From NCBI GenBank assembly GCA_025716855.1, contig JAIXMQ010000006.1, forward strand, positions 62,001-126,000: 64,000 nucleotides of DNA, read 5' to 3'. This stretch comes from Pilaira anomala. Its lineage: Eukaryota > Mucoromycota > Mucoromycetes > Mucorales > Mucoraceae. A program made the translations under genes and the position numbers. A model generated the notes under the pieces. It searched no databases, had not been told where the DNA came from, and saw nothing but the letters and a program-made list of their open reading frames with translations. This document shows positions 11,734 to 24,426 of the stretch, one piece after another. How positions within the stretch are numbered: position 1 is the stretch's first letter; each line of letters opens with the position of its first letter.

Positions 11734-13347
11734 ATGGTTTCAAGGGAAAATCCCATTTTTAGAACCAAAGAGTCTATTTTCACTCTAGGTTTAGTGACAT
11801 TTGAAGCAATTGTCATTTGTATCTTGGAAGGCATTGTGATTATGCATCATCTTATGCTTGTATCAAACTGTAATATGGATCCAATTGGCAAAGGTATCTT
11901 TTAAAAAAAAATTGATATTTTTTATTTTGTCAAAACATACTAAAATTAGATATTTAGGTGTAAGCGAATCAGATTTGATTTATCATTCTCTCTTCATTAT
12001 TGCTCAAGTATTCCAAGTCATTTTATGTGTCGATGCTTTATACCAAAGAAATACAGGTAAGAAAAAGCAATATAAAATACATGTTTTATATATTCATATA
12101 TCTAATAAATCTAAATAAAATTATAGCTCAATTATGTGCATTACTCCTTTTCGGTCTTTCAGTTGTTGGTAAGAATAAAAGAAAAAAAAATCCACTTGAA
12201 TCAAAATACTTACCTTTTTTTTTTAATAGTGTAAGAGCGTTATAACTTACCCGTTGACTAAATATTTAAAAACTAATAAAGATGTTATATGTAGGTATGC
12301 AGGCATTCAATTAAAACAACATGTTATTTTAGAAGAAGCAGTATGGTAAGCTTAAAATGTATACTAAAAAAAAAAAAAAAAAAAAAATACAAATAGTATA
12401 TAATAACACCTTTTTTTTTATATATCTATAGTGGTGATATACAATTATGGGAGCCTGCTGATCCTAGATGGGCAGCTACACAATATGGAATGGACACAGC
12501 CAAAGATTTTTATGGTAGCATTATGAGACCTATCGAGTATACAATTATTGCTTTGATTCCTACCTTCTTTGTCGTCTTAGCATTTTTCGGCTGGCGTCTT
12601 CGTAAACAATTTGCTTGGGACAACTACAGAAACTTTTCTGCAGACATGAGGTAATAATGAAAAAAAAAACAATAAGCCTCACTTTTGGATTATGTAATAT
12701 TAATTATATTATTACTATTTAGGATTCGAAATGCTTTAATTACCACTAGCATTGTAATGACATTACTCAAACTTGATTTCTTTTTTATCTTCTCTTTTGC
12801 AGCTCAATTGATTCCATCGCAAGAGTTAGGTTATGACCAAACAATAACGGAAACTGTATTAGTATTTGTTTTAGGTGCTGCTGGTTTATCTTTAGCTTTA
12901 GTAGCTGTCTACAAAGAGAATAAGTATGCTTTAGGTGCTTCTATTATTTCAGGTGTACTTGCCATCGGGTACCTCTTCTATCGTATTTATCTCATTGCTA
13001 AGCCTCGTACAGACTATGATCCTTACCTTCATACGCGTCAATTCTTGATATTTACAACTGTTATTGCAGCAGTGCTTCTTATTGGGACAGTCTTAATAGC
13101 ATGTAAATGTTTCTGGAATATACATAATGGACTTGTTATTTTCAAAGATACAGCCATGCATAAAACCAAAGTTCATGATAATGATCAAGTTGCTATTGAT
13201 AACGAAAGTGATGATTTCGAAATGGCTCACAATACACATCATATGAACGCAAGTAAAACACTATTAGATGCAGATGGTAAAGAACATTCCTCTGAAACTC
13301 GATCAAAGACTCAACAACAAAATGATAATATGTGGTCTATTGAATAA
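11734..13347 (+). CDS. UPF0658 Golgi membrane protein, paralog 1
   Basis: Polytopic membrane protein of the fungal UPF0658 family, known by localisation (Golgi in fission yeast) but not by function. Six exons: 11734-11893, 11958-12056, 12127-12168, 12303-12345, 12432-12650 and 12723-13347, giving 395 residues. About seven or eight hydrophobic segments are visible. The family core lies between segments 4 and 5: [13 protein letters not shown], then FSADMRIRN and [18 protein letters not shown] hydrophilic, His/Asp/Ser-rich tail of roughly 70 residues is presumably cytosolic. Exon 4 starts at the second of two nearby AGs (12301-12302), because the earlier ones break the frame. A diverged paralog lies about 9 kb downstream on the same strand. 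Confidence 0.85.
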
Positions 13348-15299
13348 TAAGCATTATTATTTGCTCTTTCTTCACATGTAGTTATACCTTAAGTACAAAT
13401 CTTTTTCTTTTAAATAGTGTATACTTTCTTAATATATTTATTAAAGGTTGTGAAACCTCATTTACCTTTATCTTTAATTCTATTGTTCAATTGATAATCT
13501 ATTAAAACTTATTCCGCACAACTTTCATACATGTAATAATAATAAAAGATTCGTTTATATATATTATGAATATGTGAAGAATACAGTCATATGCTTTTAT
13601 AAAGAGCTTTATGGTTTTTATACTGATTATGCCTACCCAGACCTCGTTTTATTTTTCGCCGTGTAAGCGTCTGAAGAAAGAAATCATGTAGCTGTTTTTT
13701 TATTTTTCGGTTCGTACAGTATTTGATCAACCATATATTTATCACACTTTGGAATGTGAAGTGCTGTTATGTAGGTAGGTAAATATGATGTACCACAAGT
13801 TTGTTAGTAAATATATAACAGTAAACTAACTTTTGCTTCATTTGAAGCACATAGGTCTAGTAAGCTCGTTTCTAGTTTGAAAATCTCTCTACATATTTAT
13901 TCAACGCATTTCTGTATTATTGTATTGAAAATCATATACAAGTGCTTGTCGTGCGTTATTCAGGCTCGTGTAGCTCGCATTGATTTTTTCTTTCTGTTAA
14001 ATTACATAATAGATCTATATCTTCTTTTTGACTTGTAGCAAGCAACTAAGTCATGAGGGAGTTACATAATTATATGACTTTTCAAAAAAAAAAAATGGCA
14101 TTAAGAAAAAAACAAATTATTACGGAATTAATTAAAGTTCAATCTTGCATATGAATGTATATGTTGTCTATGCTGTTCTACTTGAAAAGTAAACATTAGA
14201 AGCAAAAATATAATTTGGGAAGACTTAGATGCAAATGAAGCTGAAAAGGATTGATATTAAATAGGCAATATCCGAATGAAATTAAAAGACCTTCATAAAA
14301 AAAAAAAGATATATAACTGATAAATTAAAATCAATAGGTGCAGAGAACCTGTTGTTGTAATATTTTGTTGAAACTATGTTACTCAAATTTCCCCGATTTA
14401 GACTGTTACATTTGAAATTGCTTGGATGCACATTTTAGACTAAATTGACTCATAATTGGGCGTTCGACCAATGTAAGTCATTTTGGAGATAATTCATCTA
14501 GAGAAAACTCAGCAATAACACAAGCAGTTTTTTTTTGTTTGTAAAGATTAAAGAAAAAGAGTAAATCAATTCACGTTGAGATATAGAAACTGAACCTTGA
14601 AGTAATTGTTTATAAAAAAAGTTACTTTCTTTAAAAAGCAAACTTTTTTTTTTATATATATAAAACGGTAACGTAACTTCTCACGACGGCTAATATGAAA
14701 GGCAAAATAGTCGGAGATGCAACAATCGTGTTTCTCCATTGGTTTATCTTTCACCACTTTAATGCAACAAACCCGCCAATCCAAGATTATTACAACCTGT
14801 GAGTCAAGCAACAAAATACCAGTTGATTAAAAACTATTTTTTGAGTCAAACGATGATGACCTCTGACTGTGTTTGTTTATATAAAAAGAAAAAAAAAAAT
14901 GAGAGATATATGCTGTTACTTCAAAGTCTTTATTAGTTAATATATAGTGCTCAGTTTTTATTATTTTTTTTAAGGTTATAAACAAAAAAATAAATGTATG
15001 TAACTTCAAACCATGATTTATATTTAGCCCTTTTACACCAGTTTGATAGAAAAAAGAAACAAATGGTTAAAAAGTTAGTTTCTTCCTCATTTAGTTACCC
15101 AATCATAAACGTTGAGTCAGAGGGGAGACAAAACTTGTCATCAAAGCAGCCAATCAGAATCAATCGATACCAGGTGATATTTTGGCATGAGTATTAAAGC
15201 AACTCTCATTCTTCCTTTTCATTTTAATATCATTTCTCTTTTATATTTTCATTCAATACATAATATACATATATACATATCTATACATCAATTTACTTA
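13348..15299. other. Intergenic region, 3' flank of UPF0658 gene and bZIP promoter
   Basis: No coding sequence supported; the two minus-strand frames near 14566-15009 show no family features. From about 14440 to 15300 the region reads as the upstream region of the bZIP gene, with TGASTCA motifs and CCAAT boxes listed separately. Confidence 0.6.
14446..15119. promoter_or_regulatory. Cluster of four GCN4/AP-1-type TGASTCA sites upstream of the bZIP gene
   Basis: Exact matches: TGACTCA at 14446-14452 and TGAGTCA at 14800-14806, 14842-14848 and 15113-15119. TGASTCA is the known binding site of Gcn4/CPC1/AP-1 bZIP proteins. CCAAT boxes lie at 15099-15103 and 15150-15154. The gene 180 nt after the last site encodes a Gcn4-like basic region, which suggests autoregulation (inference). 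Confidence 0.6.
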
Positions 15300-15300
15300 A
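15187..15300 (+). promoter_or_regulatory. Upstream ORF whose stop overlaps the bZIP start (TAATG)
   Basis: An ATG at 15187 opens 37 codons that end in TAA at 15298-15300; the final A is the first base of the bZIP ATG. It is the only ATG in the last 113 nt before the start. Upstream ORFs control GCN4/cpc-1 translation in other fungi. Whether transcription starts upstream of 15187 cannot be told from sequence. Confidence 0.4.
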
Positions 15301-15311
15301 TGAGTTTAACA

Positions 15312-15348
<37 letters not shown>

Positions 15349-16106
15349 GCAAGGCCAATAATACTTGGGGTCTCGATACCAATTCATTGGAAGAATGGCT
15401 TGAGAATGACTTAAGACAATCCAGCTTGTTTAATAAGAAAAGACTAGCCACTACAGACAAATGTTCATTAAATCATATAATTAGTCAAGTGGAAGAAGAA
15501 GAAGAAGAAGAACCATTGCAAAAAGATATTATTCCTATTAAAAAAGAGCAATCAATCGACATTAAAATGGAAAAAGAAGAAGAAACTGACAGAAAGCAGC
15601 CATTACAAAATGTAGATGATACAATCCCCTCTCATTTTATACCTCTTATCAAAGTATATTCCTTACTAAATACTATCAGACAAAACGATCGAATTACAAA
15701 AGATAAAAACCATCACGCTAGCATTAAACAAATCTATACACCACCCGCTCCGCCACTTTCGCCTATGACGAGTGTTAATAGCGATATTATCATCAACAAC
15801 GATTCTAGAAAAAAGAGAGCCAAAGATTTTTCGCCAGTAGATATAATCACAAAGAGACAAAGAAATACTGATGCTGCACGTAGATCAAGATTAAGAAAGG
15901 CGAATAAAATGGAGACATTGGAGCATAAAGTAGATGTCTTGCAAAAAGATAATAATCGATTGCGGGTGAAAGTTGCAGTATTAGAAAATGATATTTGTCA
16001 TGCAACGGAGAAAGACAGACGTAATCGATTACGCGTGTTGGAATTAGAAGCTCAATTAGCTCTTGCTCATACGCAGCTTGTTAAAGAGTATAAAAATGAA
16101 GATTAA
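15300..16106 (+). CDS. GCN4/CPC1-like bZIP transcription factor
   Basis: Intronless 268-residue nuclear DNA-binding protein. The basic region KRQRNTDAARRSRLRK carries the N-x2-AA-x2-S-R signature and is very close to the Gcn4/CPC1 type. It starts near residue 185 and is followed by a heptad-repeat zipper (METLEHKVDVLQKDNNRLR) that runs on through VLELEAQLALAH, longer than yeast Gcn4's. The N-terminus has 11 consecutive Asn from an (AAT)n tract at about 15315-15347, then a possible acidic activation segment (TNSLEEWLENDL) and Glu-rich runs. The Gcn4 link rests on the basic region and on TGASTCA sites in its own promoter; another bZIP subfamily is possible. Confidence 0.85.
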
Positions 16107-17710
16107 ATAAAATACTTATTTTTGCAGACATACAGTATATATAGAATTCATTATTTATACATACAAACTTTTCAATTTGAATAAAAATTGTTTTTACTGA
16201 AGTCAATTATTATGTACATGTATACCTTTTTTATTTTTATATTGTATTCTTTACTGTCTAAATAATTGCTGTAGATTGAGATAAATATATCTACGAGCCT
16301 TTACTTTTATAGCTACACGTAATATAGGTATTACAACACTATGACACTAACACTTAGTACATTGAATAATGGTTGAAATCTTTCTAAACTTTACTCTTTT
16401 CGTCATCTTCCCAATTTTCGATATACTCGTGTTCATTCTCTTCTTCAGCTCATTAAACCCCGAATAAGCGTAAGAATAAGTGGTTGCATACTTGAATTTA
16501 ATTATATAACAAATAAAAAGCACTTTTAGATACAATTGATTAAATCCAACAATTGCTTCTAATTTCTTACATACTTTTTTTATGTCTGCCAAAGTATACA
16601 AGAAGTTATCCATACGCAATAATTTCGTTTTCTAATTCCTCGTAGTAAGTTAAATTATAGTACACATATCTTCGTCATCTGATATACATTTATATATATT
16701 TGATCTTCGAATTGCTATTTTTTAAAAATTCACTGCGGCTCTATTTGTACACTTCTTCATATGTATAATATAACTTTGCTCAGGTTATTTAGACGTTCAA
16801 GGTTATCTCAAACACTTTTCCAATTACTCTAGATTAAAGGGAAATGTTACACCACCATTCTTTTTTAAGCTCATTAATTTCTTTTTGAAACATATTTCAT
16901 GCAACTGCGACTATTTCAAAAAAAAAAAAAGATTAATTTGATATGGTCAACTTATCCTGTCATCTATTGGAAGCAATCAGGGCCCTCCCCTTGAAGAAGC
17001 TCACAGAAAGATTGCCATTATAGGAGTGATTTTTTTTAGGAGGAAAGAAACAATTGTTGCCATCTTATATGTGGGAAACATTTAAGTCGTCAGATGTCAT
17101 TTTTTTTCACTTTCTTGTAGATAACTATCTAATATCAAGTCTTCTTATTTGAAATAAGACTCCATAATTAAAAATGAAGTAATTACCTAAGTGTGAAAAA
17201 GTCTTTATTCAATCATGTATATTTTTTACATCTATATGCAAGTTGCTACGAAAATTTTGGCTTTTAACCATTGCAATTTACAACTGTGTATTTTTCAAAA
17301 AAAAAAAAAAAAATATGTCTCAATGTTGTAATTACAAAAAATATTTTGCTACATCATGATTGTATCCTGTTTTTAATATTTCTATCAGGTGATAAAAAAT
17401 ATTGCATCTTAGAAGCAATGATATATACATGCACATTTAGGATGATTCGATAGTAGTCTCATATACAATCATAATCAATATGCACTGTGATCAGTATCAA
17501 ATTTAATAATTATAGTCATTGAAATTGAAGGTACAGCCAGCTTTATTTTCATAGTTCAAGCTCCTACTATGTTCCCAAAGGGGTTTAGCTATATGCAAAA
17601 TACCTGTACATTGAATAAAACTCGTACTTCAAAGTTGATTCAATACTTGTTTCTTTTTTTTTTTTTCTTGTAATTTATATATTTATCTTTTATTATTATC
17701 ATTATTTGAA
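16107..17710. other. Intergenic region, no gene supported
   Basis: Spacer between the bZIP and DUF1765 genes. A 90-codon minus-strand frame at 16347-16619 has no recognisable domain and AT-biased composition. A slightly GC-richer patch at about 16960-17060 could be coding relic but matches nothing I know. A T/C run at 17650-17670 precedes the DUF1765 start. Confidence 0.55.
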
Positions 17711-20700
17711 ATGTTAAATAATGATAGCAATAACAATATTACAACCACATTTGATAATAATCAAACACTCACTCGCCAAAGACGAAACAAATTTCTATCG
17801 CTTTTCCCTTCGTCGAAACTGGAAAACAATGACATATTAAAAAATAAATGGAAACCAACAGATATCACCACCTACCTTAACAACAACCAAGCTCAGCAAG
17901 TAGTTTGTCCTACGTCCAACAAGTCAGTAAATACAAGTCCAACTATGACAAGCTCGTCTTCGTCATCTTCTACTGTTTGTCCTTCTCCCATTCCAACCTT
18001 GACAAAACCCTTTTTCAAGATTACTAATTCTTGTAAACCAGATTATACCATGCTTCAAAAATATTTCACAAAGTAAGAAAGAAAAAAAAAAAACGTCCAA
18101 AAAATCACGTGTGTGATTAATATATGCTTATTTGTGTACAATCTAACCCTTTTATTTCGCTCATATAACCATATTTGAATTTGTTATTCTTATAATAGAT
18201 TTCAGAATAAACTCAAGCATAGAAGTGATATATTGAAACTGCAGCTATTACCTTGGCTGAAGAAAAATACCTTCAATTTACGTATCCAATCTCCAGCCGA
18301 AGGTGATACATGCGAAGAAAATACATTGTGGGGTTTGAAGCCTCCCACCAAGGAAAAGAAGGAACTACAATTTGGAAGATCCGTGTTGCTGAAATGGTAT
18401 TATTTTTGTTTCTAATTGGAAAATGATTTGTATAAATACATATTGAGCCGTATAAAAAAAATAGTAGTTAATATATCAAATCATCATAGGTGGAGAATTT
18501 TATTAAGTAGTATGCTTCTTATTGAAAATGAAGCCAGAAGTGTATATTACGAGAGTATCCTAGAGATTATATCAAGGTGTTTATATAAACATTATATTTT
18601 TAAAATATTACAAGAATGAATAATTAACTATTTTATACAACAGATGCGAGTTTTTAGATTTCGGTAATGTGATTTATATTGTGACATGAATCATGACTTT
18701 TTTTCTAAAAAAAAATTCTATTTCATTAGATTATGTAGGCCCTTTTGAATATACACAATGGTGTAGTTTCAGCCATGACTCTCGGAATAATGCCATTAGT
18801 GAATACCGTCAATTACTGACTGTTACTTTAAAGTATGCATTCGATAGATTAAATCAAAGAGCAATATTTTCAAATATGATTTCATTTTGCTCAAAAATAT
18901 TAGGTAAAATACATTACCCATTCAATTTAAATAAAATCAAAATTATTTACAAACAATTCAACAGCACTTTGCTATTTCAAGATACCAGGCCTGGCATCTT
19001 CCTTGTTAGAAGTCCTTAAATTACAACCCGCAACCATGAAAAAACTAAAGGCCGAAATGACGAGGTAAAAGCCGGTTAATATAATTTTATGTAAACGACA
19101 GATACTTACAATTTTCTGCGATATAGTAAACCACTACTTTTACCTCTTCAATATCAACAGAATTTACAGATCATATTTCCACCTTATTTACATCAGTTAA
19201 TGACACCTGATATGATATCTTACAAGCATTATTTTGCCAGCCTTACAAAACAAAGAACCAGATCACCTGTTAATTCATCAGGGAATTGGGTTCGAAGGTA
19301 ACTATGAAAAAGGAGTTTGAATAGCTTAGATCAATAACTGACCTCCTGTTAAAGATGGAAAAGCGATGATAGCGAATTATTTTTCTCATTCTATCGACAT
19401 TACCACAGTACATTAAAGTCATATATTGCTGCATTAGACCCTACAATAAATACACAACAGATTTATCAACGTAACGCAATTTTAATGGTATCTCCAGGAT
19501 ACATGTATTTCGCTTCGTTTTTCGCTGGAAAAATTGATTCATTAATCAACCGAGAAATAAATTCCGTTACAACTGCAGTAGATCAACAGCTAACTATAAA
19601 AGGTATTAAAACGAACAGTTTTTTGTCTTCTACAATTGCACCAGTTGATAATATTTCGATGATCGATGGTTCTAAGCCATTCATGGGAGTATACAATGAC
19701 TCTACTGCAAAGGCTCATTGTAATACTTTAACAGGAAAACCAAAGGCATTAGAAATGGCAACAAGAAGATATGCGGAATGTATGACTTGGTGTGTTATTG
19801 CTGCTGATCCTGTTGGACTATACCATGATATGGTGAATGTATGGATAAGACTTGCTATAAAAAGGACTGTACTTACAGAGGCTGAAGGAGTTTATTGTAA
19901 GTCATAATTTTTAATGCAAACATTTCAAGCTAAATTCATTTTCCATTAGGTCTACTGGATTTTATAGAGCAAACAGTTTTAGAACTACAAAAGTAATTAG
20001 AATTGTTTTCAATGCACATATCGCATAGTTTTAACACCCTTTTTTCTTATTCCTCATTAGGTTTCCTCTGAAAAGAAACTATTTTCCTATCGATTTACCA
20101 TTTATATTGCATATGTTGGATATCATTTTGTCTCGATCGGATCACACAATTACAATACTTCGAGCATTATCATTCATATATATTAATTTTGGATTTTTGA
20201 CGTCTCATGCGGCATTATTAGATATGCTGTGTAATCGTATCATGCTAGACACAGTTATATTTGAGCGCTTGTTACTTCATTGGTGTAAAACTGTTCGTGT
20301 TTTCTACCTCAGATGTCTGATGTGGCGTGTTGGTAGAGTTTGGCATAATGCAGGTATTAGATGGAATAGCGAAGCCGAGCACATGGTAAAAATTATGGTC
20401 CGGGAAAACAAAGAAGAAACTATATGCGATGGACATACTTGTTGGACTCAATGGACTAATAGATCGAGTGAAAAATTATTCTCAGATTTACATTCTGAAA
20501 TAAAAGCGTACCGACAATGCTCCTTGTACGTATACATCTTTTTTAATATTAACCAACGAAACACTGATTTGTTTTTTTTTAGAGAAATTCACATTGTATT
20601 AGAAACTTTGATGGCTTCATTTCATAGAAGTCATTCTTATTTTCAACAACTTTTTCGAAACGCGCCAAATCGCCAAAAATTAATGCATACTACCTCCGTA

Positions 20701-21597
20701 ACTGCAGACAAATGTTTAACATCTATCGCGAAACGATCGAGGGGATTTTCTTCTCAATTGGCTATCCCTTCAATAGACCATAATTTACTACCTGCGTCAT
20801 TTTCTACCTTTATTAGTTATGATGATAGCGACCGAAATTCTGATTCGAATAATTCAACAGGAAATGGTTATAAAAAAAGTAGATCTTCGCCCAATTTTAA
20901 GAAGAAATATTTGATATCTAGATCTAGAGCAGGAAAAGGAAGGTTTTCTAAATTATTTCATTCTAATGCCAGTCTATCACCGAGCTGCAACATCACAATC
21001 GATGAGGGCATCACAATGACTGGTGATGATGACGAATTGGGAGTTGTGAATGATGCCAATACTCTGAATTTGAATGAATTTTATACTATTCCTGGTAACT
21101 ATACAGTATCTTCGATATTATCAGTTGATGATAATAACCCATTTCAGGAAAATAATCGACATCAATTTCAGACGACACTTAGCAACAGCATTAAATTAGA
21201 AAACATTAAAAATCTAAATGATGAAAGAAGTCCTGATATATTATTCAAGCAGAATTACCAAATATGCTCTCTTTCCAAGATACCCAAACCAGTCTGTTTG
21301 ATGGCTCAGAAGCCATTAGGAGAAATTACGTGCCACAGTCAAGAGAAAGACTTGGATACCAACAACTCGTTAAACGAGTCTCATTCTGATGTGATCACGT
21401 ATGCTATAAATTGGAAATACCATCCGTCAAGACATGTTTATGCCCCAAAAATTCTTTCTGAAATGAAGGTGATTATGCATGAGTACTGCGTTTGGATAGA
21501 GAAAAATCAAGAATTAAAGTCCAATTCGTCAATGATATTTGTACCTCACTTGTCTCTTGACTGGCCAAAAAATTGGACGGTCTCTCTCTGTAATTAA
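17711..21597 (+). CDS. DUF1765 / UPF0592 family protein
   Basis: Large fungal protein of the DUF1765 family, function not established. Eleven exons: 17711-18072, 18199-18396, 18490-18576, 18644-18663, 18730-18903, 18965-19064, 19127-19297, 19355-19896, 19950-19992, 20061-20525 and 20583-21597, giving 1058 residues. The N-terminal 100 residues are Asn/Ser/Thr-rich and probably disordered. The family hallmark is the segment IFERLLLHWCKTVRVFYLRC followed by LMWRVGRVW in exon 10, preceded by long helical stretches. The C-terminal 300 residues are again Ser/Asn-rich. Exon 4 is only 20 nt. The last intron (20526-20582) is 57 nt with no stop in frame, so its retention would insert 19 residues. Confidence 0.78.
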
Positions 21598-22654
21598 TTA
21601 TTTCTCGATATATGTAAAATACAAAATAAAATCATGCTTGTTCTTATTGTTCATTAGCTTATGAGACCAAAATTAAAGATTACATAGACATTCAGTTACT
21701 CCGACTAATTTGAAATTGAGTTTTTATTAGTTTAAATAGAATAAAACAACTGTTGACAGGTATGAAGCCACACAACGTTGTTATAAAAATAGAATTTGAC
21801 AGTTACTATTTTTTGTGGCAGTTTTTTAAATATATCCAACAACCAATTTATCAATAAATCTTGATGCGTAGAACATTAGAGGCCTATTTACATGGATCTA
21901 GACGAAGAGCCAGCAAACAACACATAGAGTAATAAGAATAAACAAGGCTTTTCCTCCTCCTTTATGTCTATGGATTGGTGACATCAATTGTATACTATTA
22001 TTTGCGTCACTAATATAATATGATCCACGAGTTCAAAAACTTTTAAGGAGCTGCAGCAAAAATCAGACACTACAAACAAATCAAGGCATATTTTTATAGA
22101 TAATGCTACAACTAGGCCTAGCTACAACTCTGCCTTCAATTGTACAGGTGGAGTAAGAAATAGAGATAAAGATTGAAGCTTTCGGATTAGTTTATTTTAC
22201 GTACTTTCCAAGCTTTTTATTTTAAACCGATAGAAGTGTGTGATTATTTTATTTTTTACCGTACAATTGTGATTTTTTTTTTACGTTGAAGAATTTAGTA
22301 TGTGATAAAAAAAAAGCACCTACAAGTTTATCTCAAATTATTTTGTTGCTTCATCGAATGGTAAGCCCTTTTTTCCTCCCCATTAAAAATAATTTCTTGT
22401 AAATACATCTGAAAAAAATGCATTAAAGGCTATTTTTTTTTTTTTTCATCACAGGAGAATAAAACTTGTGAGCAACCTTCCGGCCAATTTTAGTTAGTTG
22501 GTTCCGGCAATCGCTTTGACTGTATTTTTAGTAAGATTCCGCCTCTTTGTGCTACCCAATCATTCTTAAAAAAATTTACCTTAATAAATATTTACCGGTT
22601 ATCTAATTCATTTCTTTTTTTCCTTTCTTTACTTCTTTTTATTCCCCTTAAAAT
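21598..22654. other. Intergenic region, no gene supported
   Basis: AT-rich spacer between the DUF1765 gene and the second UPF0658 gene. It contains short T/A runs (22268-22282, 22431-22446) and a T/C-rich stretch at 22612-22640 just before the next start. No open frame of note. Confidence 0.55.
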
Positions 22655-24245
22655 ATGTCTGATTCAACAAGTTTTACTAAAAGATTATTGACCTTATCAG
22701 TAAAGTATAAATATATTTGTATTAAAAATTAGACTATAACATTATCAATAGAAAGCTCGACTCTTTGAATCAAAATATACGAAAACATTTACAACATTAG
22801 TGATATTAACAGCAGTAATTTGTATCATATTGGAAGCTGTTATTGTTCATTCACATGTAAAAATCCATTCCCGATTGATGAATGAAGGATTAATTGTTGA
22901 TTCCGAAACAGCAACCAATTCAGAAATTCAAGCTACTATAGTCATGTATGGCAACAGCACATTACCTTCACCCGAAATAGCTCTTGAGCTTCGAAGATTA
23001 AAAAACGAAAACATATTTTTTATCTTATTGTCTTTATTTCAATTTATATTGGGCTTAGATGCAGTAAGTTTTTTTTTTTTTAATGTTTATTTATTTTTTA
23101 ATCTGTTTGGCTGAAAATATTTTAACTCGTACATATATAGATTGTCAGACAAAGTGTTATTCAACTCATGTCTCATACATTAATTCAAATAGTAGCTGTT
23201 ATTTTTGCTGCTATTCAAATTGGGGGCACAATAAGAAAGTATGTCATAACCGCACACAAAGAAAAAACTATTATGCCTATATACTGACATACGCTAATTA
23301 TAGAAACAATGATATAGAAACCAAATTACCTCCGCCAATAGACCCAGAAGTAGATTGGAATTTCGGTCTCGCGCTTCGAAATGAAATTGCGCTAGTATCA
23401 CTAATGGCGATTTTTGTTTTTGTTTACATATATCTCTGCTGGAAGCTATATAAACAATTTGGCTGGAACAATTATAAAAAAATTGGAGCAGATATCAATT
23501 TACAAAAGAGATATAGAATAGCACAAATTTTCTTGTTAAATTTAAAGCTGGATGCTTTCTTTCAGTTCGTTTTATGTGTATTTTATACTGTCGTCATGAC
23601 CCAAGAAAAATATCATACACTGTTGGGCGTAACTGATCGAAAATTTATTGCGTACATTATTCACATTGTGTTGACCGTTTTGTTAATTCCGGGCTTACTA
23701 TTTGCAAGATATGGAGTGATCACAGAGAACAAAAAGGTCATGATCGCATTCATGGTAACACAAGTCATTATGTGTCTCGATTTCATTCTAGTCTTGGTTG
23801 ATAGTGCTGGTGATTGGGTATTTTGGAATCTAGCAGGTAATTTTGACTTCTCTCTCTCTCTCTCCCCCCCCCCCAAAAAAAAGTATAGACAGGAGATTAA
23901 CAATAATTTTTCATCTAGTTTGTTTAGCGATTGCTCTTAGCATTGTAAGTGTACACCAGTTTATATGCATCATACAATGGAAAAAAGTAGATACTAATAC
24001 ATTTTCTTTTGTAGACAACTCTGGTCTTTTCTGGCATAGTCTCTCGTAATTTTGGCAAAGGATTGAAGCCATTTAGTAAGTAAAAGTAAAAAATATATGC
24101 AAAAATTAAAATATTAATAAGCATTACAGTGCAAAGATTGTTTGAATCCGATGAAAACAAAACAACAGATACCGTCATGTTAAAACCAGGAAAAGAATGG
24201 CTTATTGATGACGAGGAGGATACTCCCACTGCGGATAATGCCTAA
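22655..24245 (+). CDS. UPF0658 Golgi membrane protein, paralog 2
   Basis: Second member of the fungal UPF0658 family. Seven exons: 22655-22699, 22752-23063, 23141-23238, 23304-23836, 23919-23944, 24015-24075 and 24130-24245, all in phase, giving 396 residues. The family core is clear: LCWKLYKQFGWNNYKKIGAD, then INLQKRYRIAQIFLLNLKLD. About seven or eight hydrophobic segments are visible, with a lumenal-looking loop after the first (HVKIHSRLMNEGLIVD) and an acidic C-terminus (LIDDEEDTPTADNA). It keeps the overall plan of the paralog at 11734-13347, but exon boundaries and loops have diverged, so the duplication is not recent. A (CT)n-C-A run sits just inside intron 4 (23850-23883). Confidence 0.85.
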
Positions 24246-24426
24246 TTATTGGATATATCTATATACTGTTTATTTTCTTTATACATATAACTATTGCCAT
24301 GTACATAATGTACTTATATTACTTTATATCCCAAAAAACGTACGTGGAGATTAAATATAATTTACTATTTTTGACCCCGGTTTTCATTACTTTTTCTTTT
24401 TGTTCTTTCTACTTACATTAAACAAA

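Noticed and set aside
12224..12302. Alternative acceptors before exon 4 of the first UPF0658 gene
   Set aside because: The AGs at 12228-12229 and 12293-12294 give stops or the wrong phase; the one at 12301-12302 keeps the frame.
16347..16619. 90-codon minus-strand frame after the bZIP gene
   Set aside because: No recognisable family and no promoter or splice context; composition like the spacer.
20583..20600. Treating the last DUF1765 intron as coding because the frame stays open
   Set aside because: The segment has clear donor and acceptor and a T8 run; splicing gives a smoother helix. Retention remains possible and is reported as a finding.
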